Shown: positions 42,296-52,808, counted from the stretch's first letter. The stretch is DNA of 64,000 nt from Alkalinema sp. CACIAM 70d (GCA_002148405.1 MUGG01000119.1:124001-188000); one strand, 5' to 3'. Made by a program: numbers and translations. The notes: generated by a model not told the origin, from the sequence alone.

Positions 42296-43867
42296 CTAAC
42301 CCAGTTGTTCAATCAGGTGATCTCCCACTCGTAGGGCATTGGCAATAATGGTCAGAGTGGGGTTCACCGCAGCACTGGAGCGGAAAAAGCTGCCATCTAC
42401 TACGTAGAGGTTCTCTACATCATGGGTGCGGCAATGGAGATCGAGAACAGACATGGTCGGATCTTCTCCAAAGCGACAGGTGCCGCATTGGTGGGCTACG
42501 CCTTGTAACGGGAGTTTTTTCCGAAAGTAGAAACTAGCAGAAATCACTTGTTCGCCGCATCCAATACTTTTTAAGGTTTTGATCCAACGGTTTAGTAAGC
42601 GATCGTAGGCTTCTGTGTTGTTTTCGGTGTAGTTTAACTGAATAGAATCGTTGCGAAGGGTAATGCGATTGCTAGGATCGGGTAAGTCTTCTGCCGTTAA
42701 CCACCAATCGACGGAATGGGCCGCGATCGCTTCAAAGGTTCGGTGTTCTCGCAGGGATAGCCCTAGGACTGAGGGCGATTCCTGCGCAATCATATCGGCA
42801 TTGACTTTCCCGAGTAGCTGCACATGACCCATCGGATAGTCAAAATCTTCATCACCCCAATAGAAATCATTAATCGCTAACGTTTTCTGAAAGGCTGTTA
42901 AATTGGATTTCGTTGTAACGCCAATAATGGCACCGTTCTGATGCTTCATAAAGTTGCGTCCCACTTGGTCTGAGCGATTGGCGAGTCCGTTGGGATGCTG
43001 GTCATTAGCTGACTTGAGCAGCAGTGCCGCAGAATTAATTGCGCCACAGGCAACAACCACGATCGACCCAGAAAAGAGATAGGTTTCACCGTTCCATTCC
43101 GTTTCGACGGCAGTCACTTCGTGACCGGAGGGGCTAGTGTGTAACTTGTGAACTCGCGCCTCGGTGAGTAACGTGACGTTGGGATACTGTTCTGTGGGAC
43201 GGATGCAGGTGATATCTGCATCGGCTTTTGCATCCACCAGGCATGGGAAACCATCACAGGTGTTACAACGAATGCAGGCACTGAGCCGTCGATCGACTTC
43301 GTTGAGCTTGATTGCCAAGGGTAAATAAAAGGGATGTAATCCTCGATCGATCAATGAATTATGGATTTCCTGAATGCGGGGTTCATGGCTGATGGCAGGG
43401 TGGGGATATTCGCCGCTGGCCGGGGGGTCGGTGGGATCGCTGCCCCGCTTGCCATGGACTTGATAAAGTTGCTCAGCTTGGCTGTAATAGGGCTCAAAAT
43501 CGGCATATTTCAGCGGCCATTCCGGTGAGATTCCGCTTTTGTGGATGACTTGATTAAAATCCTGTTCTCGCCAGCGAAAAAGGGCTCCGCCGTAGACTTT
43601 GGTATTGCCCCCCACGAAATAGCCGACCCCCGGATGGATGGCCTGGCCTTGGGCATTGTACCAGACCTCGGAGGTATGGTAGCGGTCTTTTTGAACGACT
43701 TGTACCGTGTCCCAGTTGGCTTTCTCGCGGGGAAGGAATGGCCCTCGCTCTAGGATGAGAATTTTTTTGCCCGTGGGTGCTAACCGATAGGCCAGGGTGC
43801 CGCCGCCTGCCCCGGTGCCGATAATGATTAAGTCGTAGTGGTGGTTGATTGGAGAAGAAGGTGCCAT
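42296..43867 (-). CDS. GMC-family FAD oxidoreductase
   Basis: This protein of about 523 aa has the FAD-binding IIIGTGAGGGTLAYRLAPTGKKILILERG (about 15-43), the VGGNTKVYGGALFRWRE flavin segment, and the GMC C-terminal signature VDGSFFRSSAAVNPTLTIIANALRVGD. An extra C-rich ACIRCNTCDGFPC segment around residue 205-217 and HQCGTCRFGEDP near 460 are typical of the glucose/polyol-type bacterial GMC enzymes. The substrate is likely a sugar or alcohol. It is followed upstream by DoxX-like and NDH-2 genes on the same strand, possibly forming an electron route to quinone. Confidence 0.88.
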   Translation of the reverse strand: MAPSSPINHHYDLIIIGTGAGGGTLAYRLAPTGKKILILERGPFLPREKANWDTVQVVQKDRYHTSEVWYNAQGQAIHPGVGYFVGGNTKVYGGALFRWREQDFNQVIHKSGISPEWPLKYADFEPYYSQAEQLYQVHGKRGSDPTDPPASGEYPHPAISHEPRIQEIHNSLIDRGLHPFYLPLAIKLNEVDRRLSACIRCNTCDGFPCLVDAKADADITCIRPTEQYPNVTLLTEARVHKLHTSPSGHEVTAVETEWNGETYLFSGSIVVVACGAINSAALLLKSANDQHPNGLANRSDQVGRNFMKHQNGAIIGVTTKSNLTAFQKTLAINDFYWGDEDFDYPMGHVQLLGKVNADMIAQESPSVLGLSLREHRTFEAIAAHSVDWWLTAEDLPDPSNRITLRNDSIQLNYTENNTEAYDRLLNRWIKTLKSIGCGEQVISASFYFRKKLPLQGVAHQCGTCRFGEDPTMSVLDLHCRTHDVENLYVVDGSFFRSSAAVNPTLTIIANALRVGDHLIEQLG

Positions 43868-43900
43868 AGGAATTGTCAAGAGAAATGGCTAGGTTGCTAA

Positions 43901-44416
43901 TTACATGTCATGGTTGGAGGTCATGAGGTTGGATTCTTCGATCGCGCGGGTGCGGCGACGGCTCATTTTTTGTTCATGGGCTTCGTAGGCGATGCAGACC
44001 CAAATTAGCGTCATGAATAGAATGTTTTTATTGAAGCTTTCTGCGGCGTTGGGAACCAGGCTACCGGCGGGAATGATGCCAAAGGCAAGGATGATACTGA
44101 AGGTCATTAGGATGAGCAACAAACCTGTCCAACGAACCCAGTAATTCAAAGCGAATAATGCACCTAGAACAATTTCTGCCAACGGTAGCAACCAGCCATA
44201 GGGAACTGCGATCAGTGCAGGCAGTGGGCCAATACCTTCCCATCCCGGTGGGATATTGGGGCCGATGATTTGTAGCTTTTGGGTCAGTACCGTTTGGTAG
44301 AAGCCATTGGGAATGCCAAAGTTGAGATAATTGGCAATCCCTGAGAAAAAGAAGAAAACCCCGAGAGTAATCCGATTTGCGATCACGGCAGCACGGAGGT
44401 TAAATAGGTAATTCAT
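43901..44416 (-). CDS. DoxX-like small membrane protein
   Basis: This protein of about 171 aa starts at ATG 44416 with GGAG upstream. It has four membrane spans of the DoxX/DoxD type: RITLGVFFFFSGIANYL, PYGWLLPLAEIVLGALFALNYWVRWTGLLLILMTFSIILAF and a fourth span near 135-155. DoxX proteins associate with thiol and quinone redox chemistry. It lies 33 bp upstream of the GMC oxidoreductase gene on the same strand and may be its membrane partner, which is inference. Confidence 0.82.
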   Translation of the reverse strand: MNYLFNLRAAVIANRITLGVFFFFSGIANYLNFGIPNGFYQTVLTQKLQIIGPNIPPGWEGIGPLPALIAVPYGWLLPLAEIVLGALFALNYWVRWTGLLLILMTFSIILAFGIIPAGSLVPNAAESFNKNILFMTLIWVCIAYEAHEQKMSRRRTRAIEESNLMTSNHDM

Positions 44417-44516
44417 GGTCAATGCTCCTTGTGTTTATAAGTAAGCTAAAGATAGCTTCACTGGTGAGTGAATTGTTTTGACTGGTAATGGCTTCAGTGG
44501 ATCTCAGCGATCCATT

Positions 44517-45986
44517 TCAGCGTTTTGCAGTGACCCATCGATCGAGTAATGTGGGAATGCCTGACCAATGGAGGGATTGTTGGAATTGTTGGGGTTGGGC
44601 AGCCCGCCAAGCTAAGGGGGAGGCGAGAATCAAGCTGGCGGCGATCGCGGCCATGCCTTGTAGAAATGGGGTTTGTCCCAGTTGCATTGGCGTAAAGGGT
44701 CGGTGACGTTGTAACAGTTCGTCGGTCAGCCATTCGGTGGTGATGCGGGCGTTGTGGGCGGGAGTGGGCAGGAGCCGTAAATAGGTGGCCTGCCGCATTA
44801 GATGTCCTGGTTGACCTTTGATTTGCACTTTGTTGAACAGATTGGCGACGCCTTCGTTTAAGCCCAGTTTCATTAAGGTTCCCCGTAGGTAGACTTGCAC
44901 GGGAAGGAGCGATTTGCCTTCAGTTTGTAATTTGAGATTTTGCGCGATCGCCTGTCCTTGCTGGTAGGCGACTTGGGCGGTAGGTGGCTGCGGATTGCTG
45001 GGAGTGATGGCGCAATCTCCAGCGGCGAAAACTTCAGGGAATTCGGGGAGTTGCAGCATGGGGGTGACGATTAGGCGTCCGCGCGGATCGCGATTTTCAG
45101 CGGCGACTGGTAACGTCATCAACAAGGGATTGGGGCTGGTGCCTGCTGTCCAGACGATGGTTCCAGCGTTTAATGTGTGGTCTTGCTTATGTTGTTGGTA
45201 GTGAAGGCGATCAGATTGGATTTCACTGACGGCTGCATCAAAGAGAAACTCAACTTGCCGTTGTTTCAATGTTCGTTGCACGGTACAGCGGAGTTGACTG
45301 TTGATGTCTCCTTTGAGTAACTCTCGGCTGCGGTTGACTAAGACAATGCGAATTTCATGACTATCACCGCCGAGTTCGTCGTACCAAATGGGGAGTAAGT
45401 CCGCCAGTGTACAGGCTAATTCAATCCCCGCAGGCCCCGCACCGACGATCGCGACGGTTAAGAGGGCACGGCGTTCTGCGCAGGTTTTGAGTTGTAAAGC
45501 CTGGTGCAGACGGGTTTGTAGGTGCCTGCGTAGGGCGATCGCTTCGGCTCCGTTGGTGAGGGGAAAGGTGTGTCGATCGGCTCCTGGGGTGTGGAAATAG
45601 GTGGTCTTGCTGCCCAAGGCTAAGACTAAGTTGCCATAGTCGTACTGCTGGCCGGATGCGACAGTGATTTGTTTTTGATGGAGGTCGATCGTGGTGACCG
45701 TATCCTGTACAAATTTCACTCGACTGCCAGCGAGGAGGTCTTGGTATCTGGGATAAACCTGTTCGCTGTGCAATTCATGACTCAATAATTCATACAGGAG
45801 GGGTTTAAAGCTAAAGCGATCGTTTTGTTCAATTAACAGGATGGGGTGGGGGTAGTTTTGGTGACTTAAGTGTAGAGCCGTGAATAACCCTACAAAGCCG
45901 CCTCCTACAACGATGGTTGGATGATCTGCTGAAGGATTGTTTGCTTGCGAAATGGCCTGTGAGGTTGCTTTTGAGGTTGGCTGCAT
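44517..45986 (-). CDS. ndbB: Type 2 NADH dehydrogenase
   Basis: This 489-aa flavoprotein has the FAD fold VVGGGFVGLFTALHLSHQN (about 27-45), NAD fold VAIVGAGPAGIELACTLADLLP (about 175-195) and EVFAAGDCAITP near 318, with a C-terminal membrane-anchoring hydrophobic segment. NDH-2 transfers electrons from NADH to quinone without proton pumping. Cyanobacterial versions are named NdbA, NdbB or NdbC; the symbol here is only a suggestion because the three cannot be told apart by eye. The first 20 residues are Ser/Gln-rich and could be trimmed by a later start. Confidence 0.85.
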   Translation of the reverse strand: MQPTSKATSQAISQANNPSADHPTIVVGGGFVGLFTALHLSHQNYPHPILLIEQNDRFSFKPLLYELLSHELHSEQVYPRYQDLLAGSRVKFVQDTVTTIDLHQKQITVASGQQYDYGNLVLALGSKTTYFHTPGADRHTFPLTNGAEAIALRRHLQTRLHQALQLKTCAERRALLTVAIVGAGPAGIELACTLADLLPIWYDELGGDSHEIRIVLVNRSRELLKGDINSQLRCTVQRTLKQRQVEFLFDAAVSEIQSDRLHYQQHKQDHTLNAGTIVWTAGTSPNPLLMTLPVAAENRDPRGRLIVTPMLQLPEFPEVFAAGDCAITPSNPQPPTAQVAYQQGQAIAQNLKLQTEGKSLLPVQVYLRGTLMKLGLNEGVANLFNKVQIKGQPGHLMRQATYLRLLPTPAHNARITTEWLTDELLQRHRPFTPMQLGQTPFLQGMAAIAASLILASPLAWRAAQPQQFQQSLHWSGIPTLLDRWVTAKR

Positions 45987-46280
45987 AGCGAGGCTACCCA
46001 GGATAGATTTGAAGGTTGAGATTGAGAATGCAGATTGTTGTTTGGGTTGTTCTTAGTATTGTGGTTAAAGCCAGAGTTTGCATGATGAGCGGCTAAGGAT
46101 TAACTGAGAGACTTGAATCTAGGTCTCAATGGAAGGTTTATGGTTTTCTCAGCTAACATTCAGGTTTTCTCTTTATACCTAATCCCATGGATTGACGGAT
46201 CGAACATGATTGAATGCCGTCGAACTCACCGAATTGTTTGATCGATACCCATCCGTAGAAATTATTTAGGAGTGTTTCCT

Positions 46281-47078
46281 ATGACACTGGAAGGAAAAGT
46301 TGCGTTGGTGACGGGGAGTAGTCAAGGGATTGGGCAGGGAATTGTGCTCAAACTGGCGCAGGCTGGGGCCGATGTGGTCATTAACTATCGATCGCATCCT
46401 GAAGGCGCTGAAGAAACCCTGGAAAAGGTTCAGGCGATCGGGGGAAAATGTTATTTAGCAGAATGTCCCCATTCCCGAGGACGCACAATTCAAGCGGATT
46501 TAGGCAATCTTGAGATGGTGCGTGAGTTGATTTCTGAAAGCATTGCTCACTTTGGCAAATTGGATATTCTAGTGAACAATGCAGGGATTGAAAAACATGC
46601 ACCTTTTTGGGAGGTGACAGAAGCAGATTACGACACGGTTCTCAACGTGAATTTGAAGGGGGTCTTTTTTGCAACCCAGGCGTTTGTTCAACACCTAGTA
46701 GCAACCCAACGTCCCGGTAAAATTATTAACATCAGTTCGGTGCATGAAGATTTACCCTTCCCAAATTTTGCGGCCTACTGCGTTAGCAAAGGGGGCATGA
46801 AAATGTTAACTCGTAATTTGGCGGTGGAACTGGGGCCGCTGGGAATCACGATTAACAATGTGGCACCGGGCGCGATCGAAACTCCCATCAATACAAAGTT
46901 ACTCAATGATCCCGACAAGCTCAATGCCCTGCTGAATAACATTCCTTTGGCACGGTTAGGGCAACCCCAGGATGTGGCCTCTCTGGTGGCGTTTTTAGCG
47001 TCGTCTGAGGCGGATTACATCACAGGCAGCACGTTTGTGGTGGATGGTGGACTTCTTTGGAATTATCAAGAGCAGTAG
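46281..47078 (+). CDS. Short-chain dehydrogenase (glucose 1-dehydrogenase-like)
   Basis: This protein of about 265 aa starts at ATG 46281, with AGGAGT just upstream. It has the cofactor motif VTGSSQGIGQGIV (about 10-22), NNAG, the catalytic SS...YCVSKGG (about 160-176) and PGAIETPIN, typical of classical SDRs. A roughly 10-residue insert (CYLAECPHSRGRT) sits between the GG and DLG near residue 55-70, where glucose dehydrogenases have about seven residues. It is 9 bp before the aquaporin gene, so the two are co-transcribed. Confidence 0.88.
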   Translation: MTLEGKVALVTGSSQGIGQGIVLKLAQAGADVVINYRSHPEGAEETLEKVQAIGGKCYLAECPHSRGRTIQADLGNLEMVRELISESIAHFGKLDILVNNAGIEKHAPFWEVTEADYDTVLNVNLKGVFFATQAFVQHLVATQRPGKIINISSVHEDLPFPNFAAYCVSKGGMKMLTRNLAVELGPLGITINNVAPGAIETPINTKLLNDPDKLNALLNNIPLARLGQPQDVASLVAFLASSEADYITGSTFVVDGGLLWNYQEQ

Positions 47079-47087
47079 TTTTTTGCC

Positions 47088-47918
47088 ATGAATCGTTTAC
47101 GCCGTCACTACCCTGAATATTTGATGGAAGCTGCGGGACTGGGAATTTTCATGGTTTCCGCGAGTGTATTTACCGCATTGCTAGAACATCCTGCCTCGTG
47201 GTTGCATCAAATGATTAGCGATCCCACTTTACGACGATTTTTGATTGGAATAGCGATGGGATTAACCGCGATCGCGATTATCTACTCGCCTTGGGGAAAG
47301 CAATCGGGAGCACACATTAATCCTGTTGTGACGTTAACTTTTCTACGGTTGGGAAAAGTCCATTGGATTGATGCGCTGTTCTATATCCTAGCTCAATTTT
47401 TGGGTGGCTGGCTGGGAATGGTTTTAGCTGCAACGATTTTGGGAGCGACAATCGCCCATCCTAATGTGAGTTATGTTGTGACGATTCCTGGAATGCAGGG
47501 AACAGGCATTGCTTTTATAGCAGAAATAGCAATTTCCTTCGGAATTATGCTGCTGATTCTAGTTTTGTCTAATCTTCCTAAGTTTGCACGTTTTACAGGT
47601 TTATTCGCAGGAGTGTTAATTGCAATTTATATTACCCTAGAAGCGCCGCTTTCGGGGATGAGTATGAATCCTGCGCGTACCCTAGCATCGGCAATCCCGG
47701 CGCAAAATTGGACGGCGATTTGGATTTATTTCACGGCTCCATTACTTGGAATGCTGATCGCATCAGAAGTGTATGTTCAATGGAAGGGGCGACGATCGAT
47801 TCGTTGTGCGAAACTCCACCATGACAACAATAAACGCTGCATTTTTTACTGTAACTATCGGCAAACTGGAATGCCCCACGATTCAACCCTCTTAAGCGAT
47901 CGACTGTCTAATTTGTAA
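47088..47918 (+). CDS. Aquaporin / MIP family channel
   Basis: This 276-aa channel has six spans and the two NPA-type boxes: GAHINPVVTL near residue 75 (NPV variant) and SMNPARTLASAIPAQ near residue 200. The NPV in place of NPA and the surrounding residues suggest a glycerol or water-type channel of uncertain selectivity. The last about 40 residues are charged and Cys/His-rich (CAKLHHDNNKRCIFYCNY) and are unusual. It lies 9 bp behind the SDR, suggesting polyol or sugar metabolism. Confidence 0.87.
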   Translation: MNRLRRHYPEYLMEAAGLGIFMVSASVFTALLEHPASWLHQMISDPTLRRFLIGIAMGLTAIAIIYSPWGKQSGAHINPVVTLTFLRLGKVHWIDALFYILAQFLGGWLGMVLAATILGATIAHPNVSYVVTIPGMQGTGIAFIAEIAISFGIMLLILVLSNLPKFARFTGLFAGVLIAIYITLEAPLSGMSMNPARTLASAIPAQNWTAIWIYFTAPLLGMLIASEVYVQWKGRRSIRCAKLHHDNNKRCIFYCNYRQTGMPHDSTLLSDRLSNL

Positions 47919-48018
47919 GTAGGATTTATCGAAATCTCAGATTTTTGTGATTGCTAGTTTCGTTTTCTTAGACATCATCCCATTGATCTTCATGCTATGC
48001 AGTTGTTGAGGTTTTGTG

Positions 48019-49236
48019 ATGGCTCAGTTTTTGATGCAACGATTGAATCGATTAAGACAGCGATGTGTGCCTAGATCGAGAAGAAGATTGGGTTTAGGGA
48101 AGCGATCGCGATTGCTGACAATTTTTCTAATGATGACGATCTTGACCTCGCAACTTCCAGCGAGTTCTCAAGCGCCACAGGTGCAATCGTTGCTTCAATT
48201 ATCTAACCCATCGTTGCCTCAACTATTCGATCAACGATTGTCCGTTCTCACCGTCGCGAGCCCAGTTCAGCTAACTCAAACCACCCAAGATTCTGCGATT
48301 TCAGTCAATGCGGTTGATTCAGTGGGAATGACGGTTTCTGATATGGATCGATCGGTGGAGTTTTACTCCAAGGTGTTGTCTTTCAAGAAAATATCGGATG
48401 TGGAGGTTTGGGGGTCGGAATACGAACAGCTTCAAGGGATATTTGGGGTGCGTTTACGAGTGGTCAAGTTGCAACTGGGACAGGAGTTCCTGGAGTTAAC
48501 TGAATATCTCACGCCCAAAGGCCGTCCCATTCCCATTGATTCCCGGAGTCACGATCGTTGGTTTCAACATGTCGCGATCGTGGTGCGCGATATGGATCAA
48601 GCCTATCAACAATTGCGCCAATTCAAAGTGCAGTATGCCTCGACAGCACCGCAACGAATTCCAGACACCAATCAAGTTGCAGCCGGAATTCGAGCCTTTT
48701 ATTTTAAGGATCCCGATGGACATAATTTAGAAATTATTTACTTTCCAGTGGGAAAGGGTGATCCGAAATGGCAGAAACCAACCCAGCAGCTATTTTTAGG
48801 GATCGACCACACGGCGATCGTGGTGTCCAATACTCAGCAAAGCCTAAAATTTTACCAGGATTTGCTAGGGCTAAAATTGGCGGGAACCAGTATGAACTAC
48901 GGGACAGAGCAGGAACACCTGAATAATGTCCAAGGTGCCCGATTGCGAATTAGTGGACTCCGATCGCCTGCTGGCCCTGGTATTGAATTTCTGGATTATC
49001 TAGAACCCCAAGATGGTCGATCGCTGCCTGCGGATGCTCGACCTAATGATTTATTACATTGGCAAACAACGTTAGTCGTGCCAAATGTGGAGGCTGTGGT
49101 TCAGCAATTGCGCCAAAATCATATTGAGTTTATCTCATCAGGAGGCATAACCATTCCTGTCTCTACTTTTGGATTTAAAAAGGCAGTATTGGTGCGTGAT
49201 CCGGATGGTCATACAATGCGCTTTGTTGAAAAATAA
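48019..49236 (+). CDS. Secreted two-domain VOC (glyoxalase-fold) protein
   Basis: This protein of about 405 aa is read from ATG 48019, with GAGG upstream. The N-terminus has an Arg-rich segment followed by a hydrophobic signal (about 30-50). Two vicinal-oxygen-chelate domains follow (about 100-250 and 260-405), each with SVEFYSKVL/SLKFYQDLLG, a DPDGHNLEIIY or DPDGHTMRFVE metal-site segment, and HVAIVVRDMD or HTAIVVSN motifs. VOC proteins act on small oxygenated substrates or bind them; the reaction is unknown. It precedes the GH63-type gene with 157 bp between. Confidence 0.82.
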   Translation: MAQFLMQRLNRLRQRCVPRSRRRLGLGKRSRLLTIFLMMTILTSQLPASSQAPQVQSLLQLSNPSLPQLFDQRLSVLTVASPVQLTQTTQDSAISVNAVDSVGMTVSDMDRSVEFYSKVLSFKKISDVEVWGSEYEQLQGIFGVRLRVVKLQLGQEFLELTEYLTPKGRPIPIDSRSHDRWFQHVAIVVRDMDQAYQQLRQFKVQYASTAPQRIPDTNQVAAGIRAFYFKDPDGHNLEIIYFPVGKGDPKWQKPTQQLFLGIDHTAIVVSNTQQSLKFYQDLLGLKLAGTSMNYGTEQEHLNNVQGARLRISGLRSPAGPGIEFLDYLEPQDGRSLPADARPNDLLHWQTTLVVPNVEAVVQQLRQNHIEFISSGGITIPVSTFGFKKAVLVRDPDGHTMRFVEK

Positions 49237-49393
49237 CGTGACTGGAAAAATCGATCAATACCCCTGTGCTACGCTCCGTTGCGCTAGAAATAAGAGGGGA
49301 ACAGTACACAATACATTCAAAGTCCGGGGGATTTAGGGGGATCGAAATACAGGCGATCGACGAGTAATTCTTGTTGTAATTTTGGTGAATAAG

Positions 49394-52171
49394 ATGGATT
49401 ACACTGCTGCTGCTAATTTCTTTACTAATGCTTCTACTGATACCTCTACCGCTGCCCAAAATTCTGGGCTGACTCAGGAGGAGATGCGCTTAGAAGAGGC
49501 TCGATCGCACAAGGCCCATTGGCGACGCTGGGGGCCGTATTTAAGCGATCGGCAGTGGGGAACGGTACGGGAGGACTACAGCCCCTACGGTTCCGCTTGG
49601 GATTACTTTAGCCATGACCAAGCGCGTTCTCGGGCCTACCGCTGGGGTGAGGATGGCCTGCTGGGCATTTCGGATAATCACCAACGCCTATGCTTTGCGA
49701 TCGCACTGTGGAATGGGGAAGATGCCATTCTGAAAGAACGTCTGTTTGGGTTAACGGGGAATGAAGGGAATCATGGTGAGGATGTCAAGGAATACTATTT
49801 CTATTTAGAGAATACGCCAACCCATTCTTACATGAAGGCGTTGTACAAGTATCCCCATCAGGCGTTTCCCTATAGCCAACTGGTTGAGGAAAATCGGCGT
49901 CGCGATCGCCATCAGCCGGAGTTTGAATTGCTGGATACGGGAATTTTTGATGAAAATCGCTACTTCGATGTGATGGTGGAATATGCTAAACGATCGACGG
50001 ATGATATTCTAATTCGAGTTACGGTAACGAACCGAGGGCCAGAAGCGAAAACGCTACATCTCTTGCCTAGTCTTTGGTTCCGCAACACTTGGTCATGGAA
50101 TGGAGATTCTGATAAACCCATCTTGCAGGCACTCGAAGATCATCATCACTCAGTGATTCAAGCCAGTCATCCAACTCTAGGTCAACGCTGGTTATACTTA
50201 CAGAGGGCTGAGGAACTCCTGTTTACAGAAAATGAAACCAATAGCGAACAAGTATTTTCGCTGCCCAATGATTCTCCCTATGTGAAGGATAGTATTCATC
50301 GGTATATTATTGAAGAAGCGAAGAGTGCGGTTAATCCCAATCATATCGGTACGAAAGCTGCGTTGCATTATGTATTAGAACTTGCTCCGGGAGAAGTGCG
50401 AACGGTTCAGTTACGGCTGAGTGACCTATCTCCAGATCAGGTGGAAGTGCTGGCTGGGGATCGATCGATGTTCACCGCTGAGTTTGATGCTACGTTCTTA
50501 GCGCGCCAACGGGAAGCGGATGAATTCTACCATCGGATTACGCCCTTTGCGCTGAGTGACGATGCGCGGAATGTGCAGCGGCAAGCCTTTGCGGGAATGC
50601 TGTGGTGTAAGCAGTATTATCACTACGTGCTAGAGGATTGGCTCAAGGGGGACTCAGCAAATCAGCCACCCGTGGAACGTAAACGGGGACGTAATCATGA
50701 ATGGATTCATCTCCATACGGATGATATTTTATCCATGTGTGATAAATGGGAATATCCTTGGTTTGCGGCTTGGGATTTGGCGTTTCACTGTATTCCGTTG
50801 GCGATGATTGATCCGGATTTTGCCAAGTATCAGTTAGATGTGTTGACGCGGGAATGGTACATGCATCCCAATGGTCAAATTCCTGCCTATGAGTGGGCCT
50901 TTGGGGATGTCAACCCTCCGGTACATGCCTGGGCAACGTGGCGCGTTTACCAGATTGAGCAAACACTGTACGGTAAAGCCGATCGCTTATTTTTGGAGCG
51001 GGTTTTTCAAAAGTTGATGCTGAATTTTACCTGGTGGGTGAATCGCAAGGACGTGGAAGGGAGAAATGTCTTCCAAGGAGGCTTTTTGGGCTTGGATAAT
51101 ATTGGCGTGTTCGATCGGAGTGCGGCGTTGCCGACGGGAGGGCATATTGACCAATCCGATGGGACGAGCTGGATGGGGATGTATTGCCTGAATATGCTAA
51201 CGATCGCCCTAGAACTCGCCAAAACCAATCCTGTGTACGAAGATATTGCCACAAAGTTTTTTGAACATTATCTCTACATTGCCGACGCGATGAATCGGAT
51301 TGGTGATATGGAAGTATCGCTGTGGAATGAAGAAGATGGTTTTTACTATGATGTTTTGCATTTACCGGACGATCGACAAATTGAATTAAAAGTACGATCG
51401 ATGGTGGGTTTAATTCCGTTGTTTGCAGTGGCTACCTTAGAGCCAGAGACTCTACAGCAGTTGCCGAATTTTAAGAAACGCTTGGAGTGGTTTATTCAGC
51501 ATCGGCCCGATCTACGCCGGAATGTGGCTTGCATGGAGACGCGCGGTGTGGGAGCACGGCGGTTACTGGCGATCGCGTCTCAGGATAAGCTCCGGCGTAT
51601 TTTACAAAAAATGCTGGATTCTTCCGAATTTTTAAGCGACTTTGGGATTCGAGCCGTTTCGCGTTACCATGCGGAAAATCCCTATATCTTCTATGCCAAT
51701 GGTCAGGAATGCCGTGTGGACTATGAACCTGCCGAATCCAGTAGCGGTTTATTTGGTGGTAATTCTAATTGGCGTGGGCCGATTTGGTTTCCGGTCAATT
51801 TCCTGTTGATTGAATCTTTGCAAACGTTCCATCGCTATTTGGGGGATGAGTTTCAGGTGGAGTGCCCAACGGGGTCGGGGCAGTGGATGAATCTTCAGGA
51901 AGTGGCGATGATCCTGTCCCGACGGTTGACGCAAATTTTTCTACGAAATGAGGCGGGGCATCGTCCGGTCTATGGAGGTAGCGCTATCTTGCAATCCGAT
52001 CGCCATTGGCAAGATTGTATTTTGTTCTATGAGTACTTCCATGGGGATAACGGTGCGGGGATTGGCGCGAGTCATCAAACGGGTTGGACGGGATTGGTGG
52101 CCGCGCTTATCCAGGAATTGGGAGAACCGGAAAAGCCTGCTGAACAATTCATGGCTGATGTAATTTACTGA
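49394..52171 (+). CDS. GH63/MGH1-like glucosidase (about 925 aa)
   Basis: The protein has an N-terminal beta-sandwich domain (about 40-330, [31 protein letters not shown]) and a C-terminal (alpha/alpha)6 barrel. Features of the MGH1-like/GH63 glucosidase family are [62 protein letters not shown] and [13 protein letters not shown] near the C-terminus. Such enzymes release glucose from glucosylated polyols, sugars or mannosylglycerate-like solutes; the exact substrate is not evident. I take ATG 49394; no good ribosome site is visible, and a TTG at 49382 is an alternative. Confidence 0.85.
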   Translation: MDYTAAANFFTNASTDTSTAAQNSGLTQEEMRLEEARSHKAHWRRWGPYLSDRQWGTVREDYSPYGSAWDYFSHDQARSRAYRWGEDGLLGISDNHQRLCFAIALWNGEDAILKERLFGLTGNEGNHGEDVKEYYFYLENTPTHSYMKALYKYPHQAFPYSQLVEENRRRDRHQPEFELLDTGIFDENRYFDVMVEYAKRSTDDILIRVTVTNRGPEAKTLHLLPSLWFRNTWSWNGDSDKPILQALEDHHHSVIQASHPTLGQRWLYLQRAEELLFTENETNSEQVFSLPNDSPYVKDSIHRYIIEEAKSAVNPNHIGTKAALHYVLELAPGEVRTVQLRLSDLSPDQVEVLAGDRSMFTAEFDATFLARQREADEFYHRITPFALSDDARNVQRQAFAGMLWCKQYYHYVLEDWLKGDSANQPPVERKRGRNHEWIHLHTDDILSMCDKWEYPWFAAWDLAFHCIPLAMIDPDFAKYQLDVLTREWYMHPNGQIPAYEWAFGDVNPPVHAWATWRVYQIEQTLYGKADRLFLERVFQKLMLNFTWWVNRKDVEGRNVFQGGFLGLDNIGVFDRSAALPTGGHIDQSDGTSWMGMYCLNMLTIALELAKTNPVYEDIATKFFEHYLYIADAMNRIGDMEVSLWNEEDGFYYDVLHLPDDRQIELKVRSMVGLIPLFAVATLEPETLQQLPNFKKRLEWFIQHRPDLRRNVACMETRGVGARRLLAIASQDKLRRILQKMLDSSEFLSDFGIRAVSRYHAENPYIFYANGQECRVDYEPAESSSGLFGGNSNWRGPIWFPVNFLLIESLQTFHRYLGDEFQVECPTGSGQWMNLQEVAMILSRRLTQIFLRNEAGHRPVYGGSAILQSDRHWQDCILFYEYFHGDNGAGIGASHQTGWTGLVAALIQELGEPEKPAEQFMADVIY

Positions 52172-52213
52172 AGAGATCAGCGATCGTGCTCCATGATCAA
52201 ATTTGGTATAGAT

Positions 52214-52249
52214 AATAAAATGCCGATCGCTCATCCCACGATCGGCAGA
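52214..52249 (-). terminator. Intrinsic terminator of the HPF gene
   Basis: TGCCGATCG (52223-52231) and CGATCGGCA (52241-52249) form a perfect 9-bp stem with a 9-nt loop. On the minus strand it is followed by a T-rich tail (plus-strand ATAATAAAA at 52214-52222). It lies 66 bp past the HPF stop. On the plus strand it may also slow transcription after the glucosidase gene. Confidence 0.7.
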
Positions 52250-52314
52250 TTACCTTTAAATCAAGTTGCTAGGAGAAATGCTAATGCATGATGCAGTGTT
52301 AGAAACTAGGAAAG

Positions 52315-52641
52315 TTAAGCCTGACGTAACGCTACATAGTCTTGGAGTTGCCGTTTAGCGGCATCAAAAGAATCCCTAATCGCAACGTAAAGGTCTTCGT
52401 GGGAGTGGTCGGCATCGGAATTACGATTAACAATGATTTCCTTGCCGGGAACAGAGAGATCGATGCGAACTTGGTAAAGGTTGCCTTGCTGATGACGGCC
52501 CGCTGTGCTTTCTAGGGTGACTCGACAATTCGTAATGCGATCGAAGAACTGGGTAAGTTTCTCTACTTTTTCTTGAATGGCAGTTTCGATCGCGGGAGTA
52601 ACAGAAAAACTACGGCTGATGATTTGAAGCGGAACTTGCAT
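52315..52641 (-). CDS. hpf: Short ribosome hibernation promoting factor
   Basis: This 108-aa protein has the HPF/YfiA fold: PLQIISRSFSVTPAIETAIQEKVEKLTQFFDRI, NCRVTLEST, YQVRIDLSVPGKEIIVNR and HEDLYVAIRDSFDAAKRQLQDYV. It binds the 30S decoding centre and silences ribosomes in stress or the dark. Cyanobacterial LrtA is normally the long form (about 190 aa or more) with a C-terminal dimerisation domain; this is the short type and lacks it. It has its own terminator and shares a 41-bp upstream element with adhE. Confidence 0.92.
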   Translation of the reverse strand: MQVPLQIISRSFSVTPAIETAIQEKVEKLTQFFDRITNCRVTLESTAGRHQQGNLYQVRIDLSVPGKEIIVNRNSDADHSHEDLYVAIRDSFDAAKRQLQDYVALRQA

Positions 52642-52682
52642 AATCTACTCTCTCCGGTCGAGTCGAGTAACTTCTTTTTATG

Positions 52683-52723
52683 CTTTTAGAGTAAGACAAA
52701 AAGTTGAGGAACTTGTGAAGAGG
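52683..52723 (-). promoter_or_regulatory. Shared 41-bp upstream element, hpf copy
   Basis: On the minus strand it reads through TCTTCACAAG and TCCTCAACT blocks to a CTTA-containing stretch. It matches 31 of 41 bases of the element at 58543-58583. It lies 42-82 bp upstream of the HPF start codon. The geometry fits a promoter with an activator or sigma-factor site. I know no named regulator for it. Confidence 0.55.
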
Positions 52724-52808
52724 ATTGTAGTCTCTGTAACGATTGATAACGAGGGATTGGGCGCGATCGGGTCAGCGATGCCCAGATTCCCTCGCTTGCC
52801 TTGGATGG

